Below, one piece after another: positions 37,094-48,933 of a stretch of 64,000 bases of DNA. The stretch comes from Coffea arabica (taxonomy: Eukaryota > Streptophyta > Magnoliopsida > Gentianales > Rubiaceae), in contig NC_092323.1 in the NCBI RefSeq assembly GCF_036785885.1, positions 5,930,501-5,994,500 of the forward strand. Direction: 5' to 3'. The notes under the pieces are model-generated. The model was not told the DNA's origin, did no database searches, and was given only the letters and a program-made list of their open reading frames with translations. The position numbers and the translations under genes were made by a program. How positions within the stretch are numbered: the stretch's first letter is position 1; each line of letters begins with the position of its first letter.

Positions 37094-38740
37094 TCATAAG
37101 ACAGCATTAGAACTACCATTACCATTTAACCACCGCCCAAATGTGCAAGCCACGAGGCTCCTTCCCCCAAAAAAGCCAATTCTTGACTTGAAAGCTGAAG
37201 ATCGACCAGCATTGTTGCTTGACAGAGCATCAGAATTAACACCACCACCAGCATTTGTCATTCCATTCACATTAGATGGATACTCTGCTCCATCATCTTG
37301 CTCCCCGGCATCACTTGCACTCACCTCAACTGTCTCAACTTCAGTCTCCTCCACATCCAAACTCACAGTCAGTGATCTCCTCCTTGCCCTCAGCCAATCC
37401 GCAACCTCGCTAGTAACTTCCCTACACTTCTTAACTTTAATTTTCACCAAATTCGGACAACCCCATGCAAAAGCCTCAATCCCCTGATCAGACACATGGC
37501 ATCCTTTGATACAAAGCTTCCTCAAAGCTACACATTTCTCAGCTATATAAGAAATCTCAGCATCCCCAATCGTCTCGCTCCCACAAAGCGCCAACCTTTC
37601 CAACTTCTTACAATTCGCCGCAATGGCAGACATACTAACAGAACTTGGATTCAGACCAATAAGAACAAATTCTTGAAGATTCGCAGAATTCTTAGCAATT
37701 GCAATCAAACCCTCATCACCTATCCTATTTGATCTCCATCCATCTATATGAAGCTTCCTCAAAAGTTTACAATGCTCGGCCACGGCCACAACACCCGCGT
37801 TTGTGCAGTCCAACGCCTTCACCAAATGCAGAATCTCCAAATGAGAGCATTTTGAGATTGCTGTCAACCCAATATCACTCAACTGAAGCCTTTCTAGATG
37901 AATCTCGACCAAATTATTCTCTTCTCTATTCGCAACCGTCTCCAGAAGCCTATCCCAATCCCCCAAACAACGCAATAGCTTTAAAGTCCTCAAATTCTTG
38001 GAACCTATAATTAACGGACCAAAGCTCAGCCCGTTATAAAGCTCCTTCAAGCATATGGATTTAAGCGATGAAGCTGCGGCTCCGGGGCCGATAGGAGCGG
38101 CAACGACACCATCGTTGACACCACGGAGGCGCTTAACGGACAATTCTTCGAGAGAGGAGCAATGATCGAGCAAAGCATTCATGCCTTCAGCTCCAAACGT
38201 GCAAGACCCACAAGAGAATTTCTTCAATACTTTGCAATTTTTGGCGATAAACGCCATACCTAGATCGGTGACTTGACGGCAGCCACGGAGCTTGAGGCGC
38301 GTGAGGTTTCGGCATCGGAGAGAGATGAGGGCGAGAGCGTCGTCGTTTATGCTTGAGGATTTCCGGTCGCATCTGAGGGCGAGCTTCGTGACGGAGTCGA
38401 AGCGGGAGAATATTGCAGGGATTTGCGAGTATATATCGGCGGTGGCGTTGAGAGATAATCGGTGGCGGCTCTGACCCTCGACAAGGAGCCATCGCTTGGA
38501 AACAAGGGAGCAGCTTTTTCGGTCGCCGGAGCTGAGGGATTGGAAGATTAAAGCTAAGCACTCGTCGGGAATCTCGGAGGTATAATCTTGCTCATGCCCG
38601 AAAATAGGGAGAGTAAGCTGAGCACTGACGTCGGTGGAAGAGACGGCGTCCGGTTGATTAGCGGTGATGCAGCGGCAGTGGCTGGAAGTCGGGGTTGACC
38701 CACCCGGTGAGTATACATGTACAGAAGCAGACTGACCCAT
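37094..38740 (-). CDS. F-box/LRR protein, VFB family (At1g47056/SKIP2-like)
   Basis: Intact single-exon minus-strand ORF of 548 residues. The F-box lies at about residues 53-97 (TSEIPDECLALIFQSLSSGDRKSCSLVSKRW without its last part). A long run of leucine-rich repeats follows to about residue 450 (phrases such as CRNLTRLKLRGCRQVTDLGM and CSHLEILHLVKALDCTNAGV), then a Ser/Gly/Asn-rich tail ending in a conserved FGRWLNGNGS-like region. The start MGQSAS could be N-myristoylated; this is inference. Family knowledge: VFB proteins bind ASK/SKP1 in SCF ubiquitin ligases, and affect growth, auxin-responsive gene expression and lateral roots in Arabidopsis. Intronless structure and length fit the family. 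The exact orthologue among the four Arabidopsis VFBs is not resolved. Confidence 0.95.
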   Translation of the reverse strand: MGQSASVHVYSPGGSTPTSSHCRCITANQPDAVSSTDVSAQLTLPIFGHEQDYTSEIPDECLALIFQSLSSGDRKSCSLVSKRWLLVEGQSRHRLSLNATADIYSQIPAIFSRFDSVTKLALRCDRKSSSINDDALALISLRCRNLTRLKLRGCRQVTDLGMAFIAKNCKVLKKFSCGSCTFGAEGMNALLDHCSSLEELSVKRLRGVNDGVVAAPIGPGAAASSLKSICLKELYNGLSFGPLIIGSKNLRTLKLLRCLGDWDRLLETVANREENNLVEIHLERLQLSDIGLTAISKCSHLEILHLVKALDCTNAGVVAVAEHCKLLRKLHIDGWRSNRIGDEGLIAIAKNSANLQEFVLIGLNPSSVSMSAIAANCKKLERLALCGSETIGDAEISYIAEKCVALRKLCIKGCHVSDQGIEAFAWGCPNLVKIKVKKCREVTSEVADWLRARRRSLTVSLDVEETEVETVEVSASDAGEQDDGAEYPSNVNGMTNAGGGVNSDALSSNNAGRSSAFKSRIGFFGGRSLVACTFGRWLNGNGSSNAVL

Positions 38741-39933
38741 TATCCGGAGAGAGAAAAAACGAAGAGCTTATGCGTCTAGGGTCATATGTTATCAACTTAA
38801 TAGTCCGGCGAGGACGGTGGAAGTAACACGCCGGCGGTGTGATGGGGTGGATAGACTCCGTTGATTTCCTTTCCCGATACGGGGGCTTTGAGAAAATCCA
38901 GTTCGCACATAGAATAGAAAATATTGGGCAATGGGCTTCTTAAGGAGTTGAAATTGGGTCTAGCCGGAATGTTCATTTGAAGAGTGGGAAAACATACGGA
39001 TTTTTTACTCGGGGGGTGTTGGAAGAAAAAGAGAAGGTAGGGTGGGGCATTTGACCCGTCAAAAGGGTTTTGTTGGGGAATGGGTTTGGCTTTGGTCGTG
39101 GAGGCTAATACTACTAATAGAGATATTTTTCTATTTTTCAGGTCGTTAGACTCTCTCAGGAATCATCGACACGGACAGCCTACGATACAGCCTACACGAG
39201 ATGGACCATCCACTTAAGTCATACGGTACGTCATTTTGGATTGCATTCACCTTTTTTCCTTCAGAAAAAACGCAGAAAGGCAGGCGGGCAGATCGAGTTT
39301 ATTCAAGGGGAGACCAATTCCATCCCTTGTTGAAGGCTTCAATTCAAAATGGCCGGTGAAGTTTTGGGACAACACGACACGGTTAACTTGAATACCCTGT
39401 GAGTTTATTTTGGATTTTTCCTATTTGATTCTCTAAAACTATGGGGTATTATTATTATTATAGTTTGTTTGGAGAGCATCCATTAAACTATATTTTGAAT
39501 ATTATATTTTTAAAAATATAAAATTAATTAGATAAATAAATAAATACATTGGATGTAAACAAAATTAAATAAAGAAAGCACATAACTGTAACGGAGAATA
39601 ATAATTATTAGTATGTATATATATATATATATATATTAGATTATGTGAATATTAGGTGCATTAATGATGTTTTTATTATTACGCAAGTCTGTCACTATCA
39701 ATCCACCCTATCAAAATGAATGTACTTTAGCACGAAGAACTAAGATGCATACAAACAAAATGAATTGGGCTCAACAACGCCACATTGTGAATTTGTTAAT
39801 TGTGCTACTTCTACCATTATAGAATACTCATAAATCTTATTAGAAAAGAGTTTGGTGAATGAATGCTCATTGACTCGTTGAGAGTGTATATTTGTTACGC
39901 TAACATGTGTACCTATCTTTGTTTCAATATCAA
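38741..39933. other. Upstream region of the F-box gene
   Basis: 5' UTR and promoter of the minus-strand F-box gene near 38741-39080, then gene-free DNA with a TA microsatellite near 39616-39637. Confidence 0.5.
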
Positions 39934-40080
39934 ATTTTTTCAAATAAAATTTCGTTTGTATCGTAAACATATTTTTTAATTCAATTTTTTATATTATCAA
40001 TCACCTTTTTATCTCATATACATCACATCATAAAAAAAATGTAATAATTATTTTAAATAATACTCTATCAAAACAAACCG
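39934..40080 (-). repeat. MITE copy (GTTTG-ended family)
   Basis: Read on the minus strand this matches the element at 44354-44519 along nearly its whole length. Shared words are AAATTATT at the edges and ATCACCTTTTTATCTCA in the middle, with CAAACAAA-like ends. Non-coding. Confidence 0.65.
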
Positions 40081-43002
40081 CTGATAGTAATTTATGTATA
40101 GTAACGGGTGTCCCGGTCTCTATTAAGAAAATCCTCGATGAAAGAAAAGAAAAAAAAAAAGAAGACATTAAGCCTACCTTGTATCATGTGTCTTTGGAGC
40201 ACTTAATTGGTTGGGTTGATCAATTAATATGTGGAAATTAGTTCAGACTTCGTATATTGCGGCTCGACATGTCATCATTGGCTGGAATAGACCCTGTCAA
40301 CTGCTTTGTAAACTTGATTTGATATACGTGTGTATCTAGTAACTTTTGAATTTCAAATGCGGACAGATTTTTCTCCAGGCAAATTCTCTGAAAATGGAAG
40401 CCTTCTTTACAAGTAGTTGCGAGAAGAAAGATGAACAAGCAGAAGCATTCCACGCTATGATTTTTTATCTACTACTGCAATTGTCAAAGCAAAATTTGAT
40501 CAGCAGAAGATTTCATAATTACAAGTGAAATTTCAAAGCAAAAATCGATCAAGATAAAAATTACTGTAATTACAAACGAAATTGCACTCATATTCAACAA
40601 TTGAAATAGTCTACCCCTAGTTTGATACGCGAAAAGGTTTGCAATGAAAAACCTTTTCAATTTATTCATTATACTCTAGTGTTCGATGTGTAACTTTTTT
40701 GTTGGGTGATTTTTTTTCTCTAAAGAAGCCTATTTCAACTTTTTTTTTCTTCTCGGAACTCCATTCCTTACAAAATTCTAGAGAAAGTCCATTCATATTC
40801 CATATTGAAATATCCAAATTATAGCAAGAAACACTTTAATTGTAGGCGTCAAAATTTACCATTCTATACATCTCTATCTTCTATATACGTGTCAAGTGTT
40901 AAGTTATTTGTGAATTAATAAATGTCGGTTACATTTTGGTCATAAAGATTTCTTGTTCTATTAACAAATGACATTTTTCCCTTTTTACTATCAAATAATG
41001 TATTTAATGAAATTTTTTAACATATTTTTATTTACAAAGTTAGATTATGTGATGGTATTTGCCAACTCAAAATAAGTAATAACATGCCAAAATACATTCA
41101 TATGCACTCTAGAAAAAAAGGGGGGAAAAAAGCTACTTGACCTTCAGCTAAGTGACAAGTACACTTTTTTTGTTTGTAAATAATTTTAAGGGTCGGATGG
41201 AAGTAAATCAAGGGGACATAGGAATTGACATGCATGTAGTTTAACTATTAAGTTTGGCTAATTTAGTATTTAATTATTGCAATCTTATGTTATAAAAAAG
41301 TGAATTCATTATTATTAAGCCATACATCTCTAAACCAGATATCCATGCAATGTATTTGTTCTTGCTGCAAATCAAACTCAAAAAAACTAGGCATGTACCT
41401 TAAGATGGTAGTGTCAAACAAAATGAAAGAAGAAATATTTTTATGTTATATTTAGAGTAAACTTCGTACATACTAATTGTGTATACACTGTTATTACTGG
41501 ATCCATGATATATGTACAAAAGTTGAATTTCAAAATTAAATTTTATATAATTGCCATTCTTTCAATATTGAGGCAAAATTAATCCTTATATTGAAGGCAT
41601 TTAAGTTAATATAATAATTTTCCATTCTATTTTGTCTTCTCAATATGATTATATCAAACGCTGGAAAAGAAATTAACATTCCATTATAATTTCGATTGCC
41701 TAATACTACTAGAATCATACTCTTTCTGACATTTTTTTACTGAAGTAAGAATTTACGCAAATAAATCTAATTCCCACAGTAACTCCAAAAGTCGGTAACT
41801 TTTGGAGTCCTGTGAGGGACTTATCTACCCAAACCCCAACCCCCTCAATACTGGAATCATACTCATTCCGATGAGAAATGAATTTTGGATGAGAAGATCG
41901 GTGCATTCGTACGTGCTAAACGTGGGAAGGGGAGAAAGAAAACTGAGTAACACGTTAAAACGAACACGCGTCCGCTTACAGCTTTCCTTTGAACAATGCA
42001 ATTTAGCCCCTATCGTCGTTCGACACTTTCTTTCCTTTCTTTTATTTATATATATATATATTTCCTTTCGTTGGTTCCCTGGACCATACGGTCCATACCT
42101 CACTTTAATCGGTTCATTTTTCTTTTCCTCAGCAGTGAAGGCCAACAAACGCTCAATGTCGACACACGTCCTTCCAGACTTGTCGTTACTAAAAGATTTT
42201 AGTCCAATAATTAGAAACCATAACCTCAAAAAAAAAAAAAAAAAGGAACGAAAATCAATTAGAAAATACAGAAAGGTGTGGCATTCCGTGATTTATCGCT
42301 TTATTCTTCCCCATTAACAGCACTAAACGGCAAATATTAAATTGACCGACTCTGTCAATGAGCTGTTTACTTTCTCTTTTTCTCGTATGAAAAGGCGAGT
42401 AGTTGATTATTCTTCTCGCAGATGCTTTCACAAAGCTCCACATCCAATGACCTCCCTCGATTTAATCAAGTGTTGAAGAGAGAGAGAGAATTGCTGATGC
42501 TTTGGAGAAAAAAAAGAAAAGAAAAGAAAAAGAAAAAGGTACTCATTAAGGAAAGTGCCGATTAATTGCTGAGTGGTTAGAATTTAGGTGCGACACATTA
42601 ATGCGAGTACGCGCGTCAACGGAGAGAAAACGAAATGGTGACTAACGAACGTGATTGAGGCTGGCTACTAATCCTTGATTACTGGTGGAAACAAATCTAA
42701 ACCCAACCGCTAATCCTACCTTTCAGTCTTTTTTTGCCCTGTAGTAAATCTTAAGTGGGCGTCCTAATTATGATATAAAATTTACCCGTTTCCGATCATT
42801 TTGGACAGACTTGCATCCCTTTTGGCAGTTTGTTAATTGATGAGAATTGTCGAATAGATTACGAATTTGTGCGGGATGCGATAACTTATTTAAAAGTATT
42901 TATTTTTTAATAAAAATATTTACTAAACATTTAAACGTCTTTAAATTTAGTGTATTAGATAATGAATAATTTAAAATTTTTAAATATATTTGTCTCTTTA
43001 TT
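40081..43002. other. Gene-free DNA
   Basis: No credible gene. ORFs at 41802-42317 are short, overlap on both strands and show no motif. The stretch has T-rich runs and A-rich runs near 42230-42245 and 42510-42540. Confidence 0.5.
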
Positions 43003-43004
43003 TA

Positions 43005-43279
43005 CTCCACCTGTCTCACTTTGATAGGTTTGATTTGTTTTCTCACAAGAAATAAGAATTGTTAGTTAATTTTGTTGGAAGAATAAGTTTAGCTCACTAT
43101 TTTTTCTAAAATACATGTACATTGAATGGAGTATGACTAATTAACTTTACATTAAATGAATTGGATTATATTCAATAACAATCTACATCAAATAACTACA
43201 TTCTTCAATTGAAGAGTGGACTATTATTTGGAATGGATGGAAAAAGGAAAACAAACCTATTAAAGTGATACAAAGGGAG
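43005..43279. mobile_element. Stowaway-type MITE (Tc1/mariner)
   Basis: The left end CTCCACCTGTCTCACTTTGA and the right end read inward (CTCCCTTTGTATCACTTTAA) are the typical Stowaway terminal repeat. TA dinucleotides flank both sides (43003-43004, 43280-43281). 275 bp, non-coding. Confidence 0.88.
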
Positions 43280-43324
43280 TAATTCATAATATAGGATAAA
43301 ATGATTAAATGTGATGGTATTGGA

Positions 43325-43505
43325 GAAGTAGGAAGTACTACAATTAATTAGTGCTATCTAATTTTTCCAAATATTGGTACTACTAAGTGTGATGATATCA
43401 AAGGTAATTAGTGCTATCTAATTTTTCCAAATATTGGTACTACTAAGTGTGATGATATCAAAGGTGAATACAGATGCACTAATTAATTGTAGTGCTTCCT
43501 ACTTC
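43325..43505. repeat. 30-bp inverted repeat around a 60-bp tandem duplication
   Basis: Arms 43325-43354 and 43476-43505 are inverted copies with one mismatch in 30 (core GCACTAATTAATTGTAGT). Between them two identical 60-bp units sit at 43345-43404 and 43405-43464. Further partial copies of an adjoining phrase (CGATTGGATAATGATGTATG) follow to about 43640. Confidence 0.9.
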
Positions 43506-43815
43506 CCACTACTAAGATTCGATTGGATAACGATGCATGGATGAAATTTCGATTGGATAATGATGTATGAATGAATGTATTTGTAGTACTTCCTACATCC
43601 TACTAGTGAAATTCAACTGGATAATGATGTATGAATGAATATAGAGACCATCAGAATTGGATGCAATAGAATATTAAACATTGCCCAGCTTCTTGAGTGA
43701 ACATATGAGGTTTCTTACTTAACCTACCAATAATTGAAAAAACAATGCATCCATTTAAGTCATTGTTAACTCGCATAGATTTGAAATTAAGTTTGTCAGG
43801 CTTATCAAAAAGTTG

Positions 43816-43925
43816 AGAATGGATTGTAATTTTTTTCTCAAAAAATTTTACATTTTTCTGTAATCACATCCTTTAATATATTTTTTTACCTCACATGTAT
43901 TAAATCCTTACTTACAATCCAAAAG
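43816..43925. repeat. Small MITE-like element with GGATTGTAA ends
   Basis: The left TGGATTGTAATTTTTTT is mirrored by TTACTTACAATCCA on the right. About 105 bp, non-coding, T-rich inside. Confidence 0.55.
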
Positions 43926-44353
43926 GGCTTTTGGCATTCGAGCGCTTTCAATGTTCAGTTGCCATCCCCAGTACTACTCAATGGTGGAGCAATAAATCTT
44001 TGCATCCCAAACGTTCTCCACATAATTTGCCCAAAACGTTGACCAATTAGAACAATCCCATCAAAAATGGAAAACTCCGAAAGAAAAAAAGAAAAGAAAG
44101 ATGTAGAAGAATTGCAAAGGCTTGAGGGAGAAATATCTGCATCCACTTGTGAGCCACGACATGGATGCATGATTATAGAATAGGCTGGAGTGCAGTGGTG
44201 TGGAGTGGATGTTCCATTGTTCCCCATCAGCATAAATATTGGTCTGAAGTCTGCAACACCATACAGGCGGATATGATGATGGCAGAGGGTTGGTTTTGGT
44301 GAATATACCACCACAAATTAATGACTCCACGACGTCCCTCCTCCTCCTCCTTT

Positions 44354-44519
44354 GGTTTTTTGTTTGGATGGAGTGTTGTTTGAAATAATTACCGTGACAC
44401 TTTTTGTGATGTGATGTGATGTATGTGAGATAAAAAGGTGATTGAAAATATAAAAAGTTGAATTGAAAAATGTGTTTATGATACAAGCGAAAATTATTTG
44501 AAAGCTCCAAACAAACCCA
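44354..44519 (+). repeat. MITE copy (GTTTG-ended family)
   Basis: The ends TTGTTTGGA and TCCAAACAAA are inverted. The interior carries GTGATGTGATGTATGTGAGA and AAAAAGGTGATTGAAAA, shared with elements at 13.3, 40.0 and 61.5 kb. It is the opposite orientation of the 40.0 kb copy. Confidence 0.7.
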
Positions 44520-45574
44520 AGTCTTCCGTAATTCTTCAGCAATAACATACCTAGCACCCTCCAGAAAAGTTCTTGATGTACGCCCATTGGCACAAGGAAT
44601 AGGCATATGTATCTGCAAAGCCAAATACTAAAATTTAATAGCCCATATGTTATTTCCAAATGATAAAATCATTCCTCCGAAGAGTAATTTTGTTGTTTTG
44701 CACAAAAATGGCTGTGGAATTAAAACATGGATTGTGGCATTAATAGCACTCACTTATCAAAATAATAATAGCTGTTTCCTTTTTTTTTTTTAGCTATTTT
44801 TTCTTAATATACTTCTTTTTGTGGAGGGCAAAAAATCCCACCAAGCTACAGTAGGTCTACTATAAGAAACTTCCGTGATATCGTGACCAAGTTTTGCCTT
44901 TAAACCCCCCTCCTAAGTCTTAAGGCTGCAGAAGTACCTGAGTTTTGGTTGCAACTTGCAAGTTGAAGCTCATCTTGGCCAAGACATTTCCAGAATTGTT
45001 ACTCGCCAACCGAAGTGACTGACCATTCCCCATTTCGACCTAGAATTTCTTTAGGAGATAAATGGTCATTTTTGTCCCTCATTTTTGGAGTCTTGAGCAA
45101 GTTAGTCTCCTATTTATCACTGCAACCATTTTAGTCCCTTGTATTTATAAAAGGAAGTCCATCTAAGATCTCAAGTGGAAAATTTTGAAAATCTCGAACG
45201 GAATTAGTCAGGTTCAAGGCATGTGACCCACTAAAATGAATGTTTTGTTACATAATCTATAAGATTGTGTCTAATTTTGTTCTTTCAGTAATTTAAACTC
45301 TTATTTTCACAATAGAAAATCAATGAAGGACTTTTAATGAGAAATTAGAAAATTCTAATAGACATATAAGAGAGAAATTGGATACGATCCTAAATATAAT
45401 GAACCAAAACTATCATTTCTAACTATGTGCATGACAAGCGTACATGACTAATTCCATTAAAAATTTTTAATTTTTCATTGTTTAAAGAATGTATATAAAC
45501 TGGGAAGGGGGTGCCAAAGCATGGTCGTCCTCCATGTCTTGCTCACGTGCGGGTTGTCAAAGTGGCCTGAGCTG

Positions 45575-46190
45575 GAAATCTTTTTTTTTTTTTTGCGTTC
45601 TTCTTTCTTCTTTCTTTTGTCCTCTTTCTTGGAAGAACCCAACGTCTTTGTTTTTGTCCTTCTTCTTTGTTCTTTGTTTGTTTTTTTTTTGTTGTTCTGA
45701 AAGTTGCCGTCGTCCTCCATCAAACGTCTTTTTTGTCCTTGGAACCCAACACTAATTATACCATCTTTGCTAAGCAGTGTATGTTTTATATTGAGCTGCT
45801 TTGAATTGGAAATCTTTTTTTTTTTGTTCTTCTTACTTTTTCTTGGAAGAACCCAACGTCTGTTTTTTTCCCCTTTTTCTTTTTGTTCTGTCTTTTGTCC
45901 TTGGAACCCAACACTAATTATAGCATCTTTGCCAAGCAGCATGCTTTTTATATTGAGCTGTTAAAATTGGGATTGTAATGATTAGCTTTCTATTAAAAGC
46001 GGATAATAGGACCTTAGAACCATAACATATCGCTGTCAAACAATAATAAATAACTTTCGAGTATACACGGCAGCTATGCAGGACGACTATACATTATTAT
46101 AGCAACTTTGCTAAGCATCGTGTTTTTTATCGAGCTGTTAAAATTGGAAAAGTGATCATTAGCTTCCTATTAAAATACACTTCTTACTGG
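45575..46190. repeat. Interspersed direct repeats upstream of Helitron
   Basis: The phrase TCTTGGAAGAACCCAACGTC occurs twice (near 45627 and 45841). A second phrase, roughly TTGCTAAGCA then TATTGAGCTG, occurs three times (near 45767, 45927 and 46110). The last two copies continue into a shared ATTAGCTTYCTATTAAAA. This looks like serial duplication of one noncoding block. Confidence 0.75.
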
Positions 46191-47371
46191 TTCCTCGGAT
46201 TTGAAACACACGCTCACTGTTTACGCCTTTTCATGGACCCTTTCGGCCCGGCTTTTCATGAACAGGGGTGGATAGTAGCTTTTTTTGTACTTTTTCATGC
46301 AGACGTCTGGCCCTGTGTTCCTCTTCTCCGTCTTATTTTGCACTAGCTCCTTGGCCTTCCCTGGTTCTGTTACATCTTTTGCACTCTTACTCTCGCCATC
46401 AATATACTCCTTGCTTCTACTAGCTGGAAGAGGTCCTCGTGTCCTCGTTCTATTTCTACTTTACGCTTCTTTTTTTATAATGTTTCTTACTTTCTGCCTA
46501 TCCAGTTTCTATGCTTAATTAGGCTGTGCTTCTATCAATCTGCGATCAGTTTCGGTTGTTTACTGATTAGCGTTTTTCCTTTGGTGGGCTTAGTTCCTGT
46601 CCCTATACTGCTTTTCCATGGTGACTGCTGCTTAGATGGTTTACGTTTGCCCGCGGCTAGCCTGGTTATGTTGTGTGCGTTGACTTTGTTAGCTTCGTAC
46701 TTGCTTTTCCATGCTGTTCAGTTCCAGAACTGCTTATGTCAACTGGCATGTCACCTATTCCATTTTTTTAGCAATAACTTAGTATCGTGCTTGCTTTTCC
46801 ATGCTGGTGTTTTAAAGCTGCTGCTATTCCTCTTATCTGTATGTGTTTGGTTTTGTTTACTTATTTTTTCCTCATTGCATGTGTCCTTGTTCGTTGAACT
46901 ATTTTTGTTATTTCTTTATACATGAACTGCTATTGTTTAGCTTAGTGCATGTGTCGTTTACATTAACTCCGTTTCTTTTGTTTCTTGCATGCAGGTTGTG
47001 CGTTCCAACTCCTACGGTTACAGGTACTCTCTGCTCCTCCACTGTGTGAACTTTGCTGCTTAATCTTCATCATCATCCAATCTTTTTGTTGCTGGTTAGC
47101 CTTCATGCTTATTCCATCTTTTGTAGAATTTTTTACCCACTTCTGTTTTCCCTTTCCCAGTTTTCCTGCTTTCTTCTTCTGCCATTTCCTATTTCTTTCT
47201 TGCTGCTATTAGTTTTATCGAGTCGCTTGCATGGCTTGTCTGCTACGGCCGTTGTGTGGTTTGAAAGTAAAACATGTAGTCCCTGCCTTGCCGGTGTTCT
47301 ACTGTTTTATGGCTGCTGGATGCCTTCTGTCTGGGAGTACATGAATTCTTTACTTCAGTGGTGCCAGCTTA

Positions 47372-48869
47372 ATGGATAGAAATGCCAAGCGTCGCAAGCG
47401 CTATGCCGAAATGCCACAAGAAAAAAAGGAAGATCTCTTGCGGCGCCGCAGGAAAGCTAATGCTGCACGGGAAAAAAATGTGACCCTTCCTCCTCTTGTT
47501 CCTAGATCTGCAACTCGCCTCTTAAAGAGAAGGCGCGGAACTGGTGTTCAGCAAACAACTTCTACGCTCGTAGGAACAGTCGTCTGTTCTGATGCTTCAG
47601 CCAGCCAGTGTCCAGCTCCTGGACAAAGTCACTTTGTCGAGCAAGACGGAGTTGCTATAGATGCTCATGGACTAGCATCTTTAGCCGATTCTGTATCCAG
47701 TACGCCAAACGCTTCTGAAATAGCTATTTCGTCTCTCTTTGGATTGCTTGCTGTTCCAACGCAAGCTGCTAATACAGGTATGTCTGCTTCCTTATTTTGT
47801 TCCGCTGCCATTTAAGTTATGGCTCCTTTGGTCTTGTCCAGTTCCTCACTTTCGGTTGTGCTCTAAGTACTCTTTTCTGGCTTGCTTCTTTTTACTTTCT
47901 TGTCCTTTGTTTCTGCTACCGCTAATTTTTGGAGCTTCACTTTTCTATAAGGTAAACGTAAAAGGGTTACCAAAAGAAGTCGTTCTCGGCTGGACAAGAT
48001 TGCAGAAAAAGTTTTGCCCCTGCCTTATGCTCCGCCCTGTCAGTATTGTGGAGCTCAGCGATTCCATATGGAGCCTCCTAACTTCTGCTGTTCCGGAGGA
48101 GGAGTTAGCCTTGTTAGCTCGTCAATGCCTTATGACCTTCGTCGCTTGTTTACTGGAAAGGACGAGGAGTGTGAACACTTTAGGAGAAATGCTCGCACTT
48201 ACAACAATAACGTTGCTTTTACATCCTTGGATGCAAAGTATGATAAGGAATTAACTAAGAACAAAAATGGCCTTTATACATTTCGCTTCCAAGGCCAGGT
48301 CTATCATTTTCTCGAAGGATTACAGGCGCGCGATGCTAAGGCTTCTGGTATTCAGTTATACTTCTTTGATACCGATGAAGAGCTTGCCAGAAGAGTTGAT
48401 GGATCTCCTAAGTTAAGAGAAACTACTCTCAGGCTGCTTCTGCGTATCCTTGCAGACAACACTTATGCCAAGTTCTTTAAAGATCTACGCAGCGTGCCGA
48501 ATCTTGATGATCACATGATCGTTCTCAACTGCAATGTGAGTCTGGATCAGCATGTATATAATCTCCCAATCGCTTCCCAGGTTGCAGCAATATGGACTGG
48601 AGATGGTGATGAATCCACAAATGCTTCCGCTCATATTCAAGTCTATAGTCACTCAGATACAAGCCATAAGATCAAGCATTTTTACTCTTGCTATGACTCT
48701 CTGTAGTATCCTTTGTTCTTTCCTCGCGGGGAATGTGGATGGCATCCTGGTATCCAGCGGGTTCAAGAGCACAGCAAAAAACGCATCTCTCGTACCTGTG
48801 AAGACCAAACCATTGTTGACCCGGCATCTCTTGCCAATGCTTCGCAGTTGATTGACTCGGAAGAAAGAG
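47372..48869 (+). pseudogene. Helitron helicase-like protein, N-terminal part (broken)
   Basis: Exon 1 (47372-47777) encodes a basic start MDRNAKRRKRYAEMPQEKKE, typical of plant Helitron proteins. A GT-AG intron with matching phase leads to exon 2 at 47952. Exon 2 has a zinc-finger-like CQYCGAQRFHMEPPNFCCSG and then the Helitron_like_N domain (RTYNNNVAFTSL, YTFRFQGQVYHFL, VYNLPIASQVAAIW, FYSCYDSL). A TAG stop at 48704-48706 replaces the expected Gln before YPLFFPRGECGWHPGIQR, and the frame stays open afterwards to about 48869. The Rep HUH and helicase domains that should follow are absent. The protein acts in rolling-circle transposition; this copy is non-functional. Confidence 0.88.
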
Positions 48870-48933
48870 GTAGGTTTTCTTCTATTTAGCTTCTTATCTT
48901 TTTTGCTTCTCGTTGCTAATCGTTGCTTCGCAG

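Noticed and set aside
37089..38474. Plus-strand ORFs opposite the F-box gene
   Set aside because: They are shadows of the intact 548-residue minus-strand F-box/LRR gene.
41802..42317. ORF of 171 aa on the plus strand with overlapping minus-strand ORF
   Set aside because: Composition follows simple AT-rich sequence with a poly-Lys tail from an A run; no motif or splice context.
46152..47379. Chain of hydrophobic, Phe/Leu/Cys-rich ORFs that look like membrane proteins
   Set aside because: They come from the T/C-rich Helitron leader read in overlapping frames; no conserved motif and no consistent frame.
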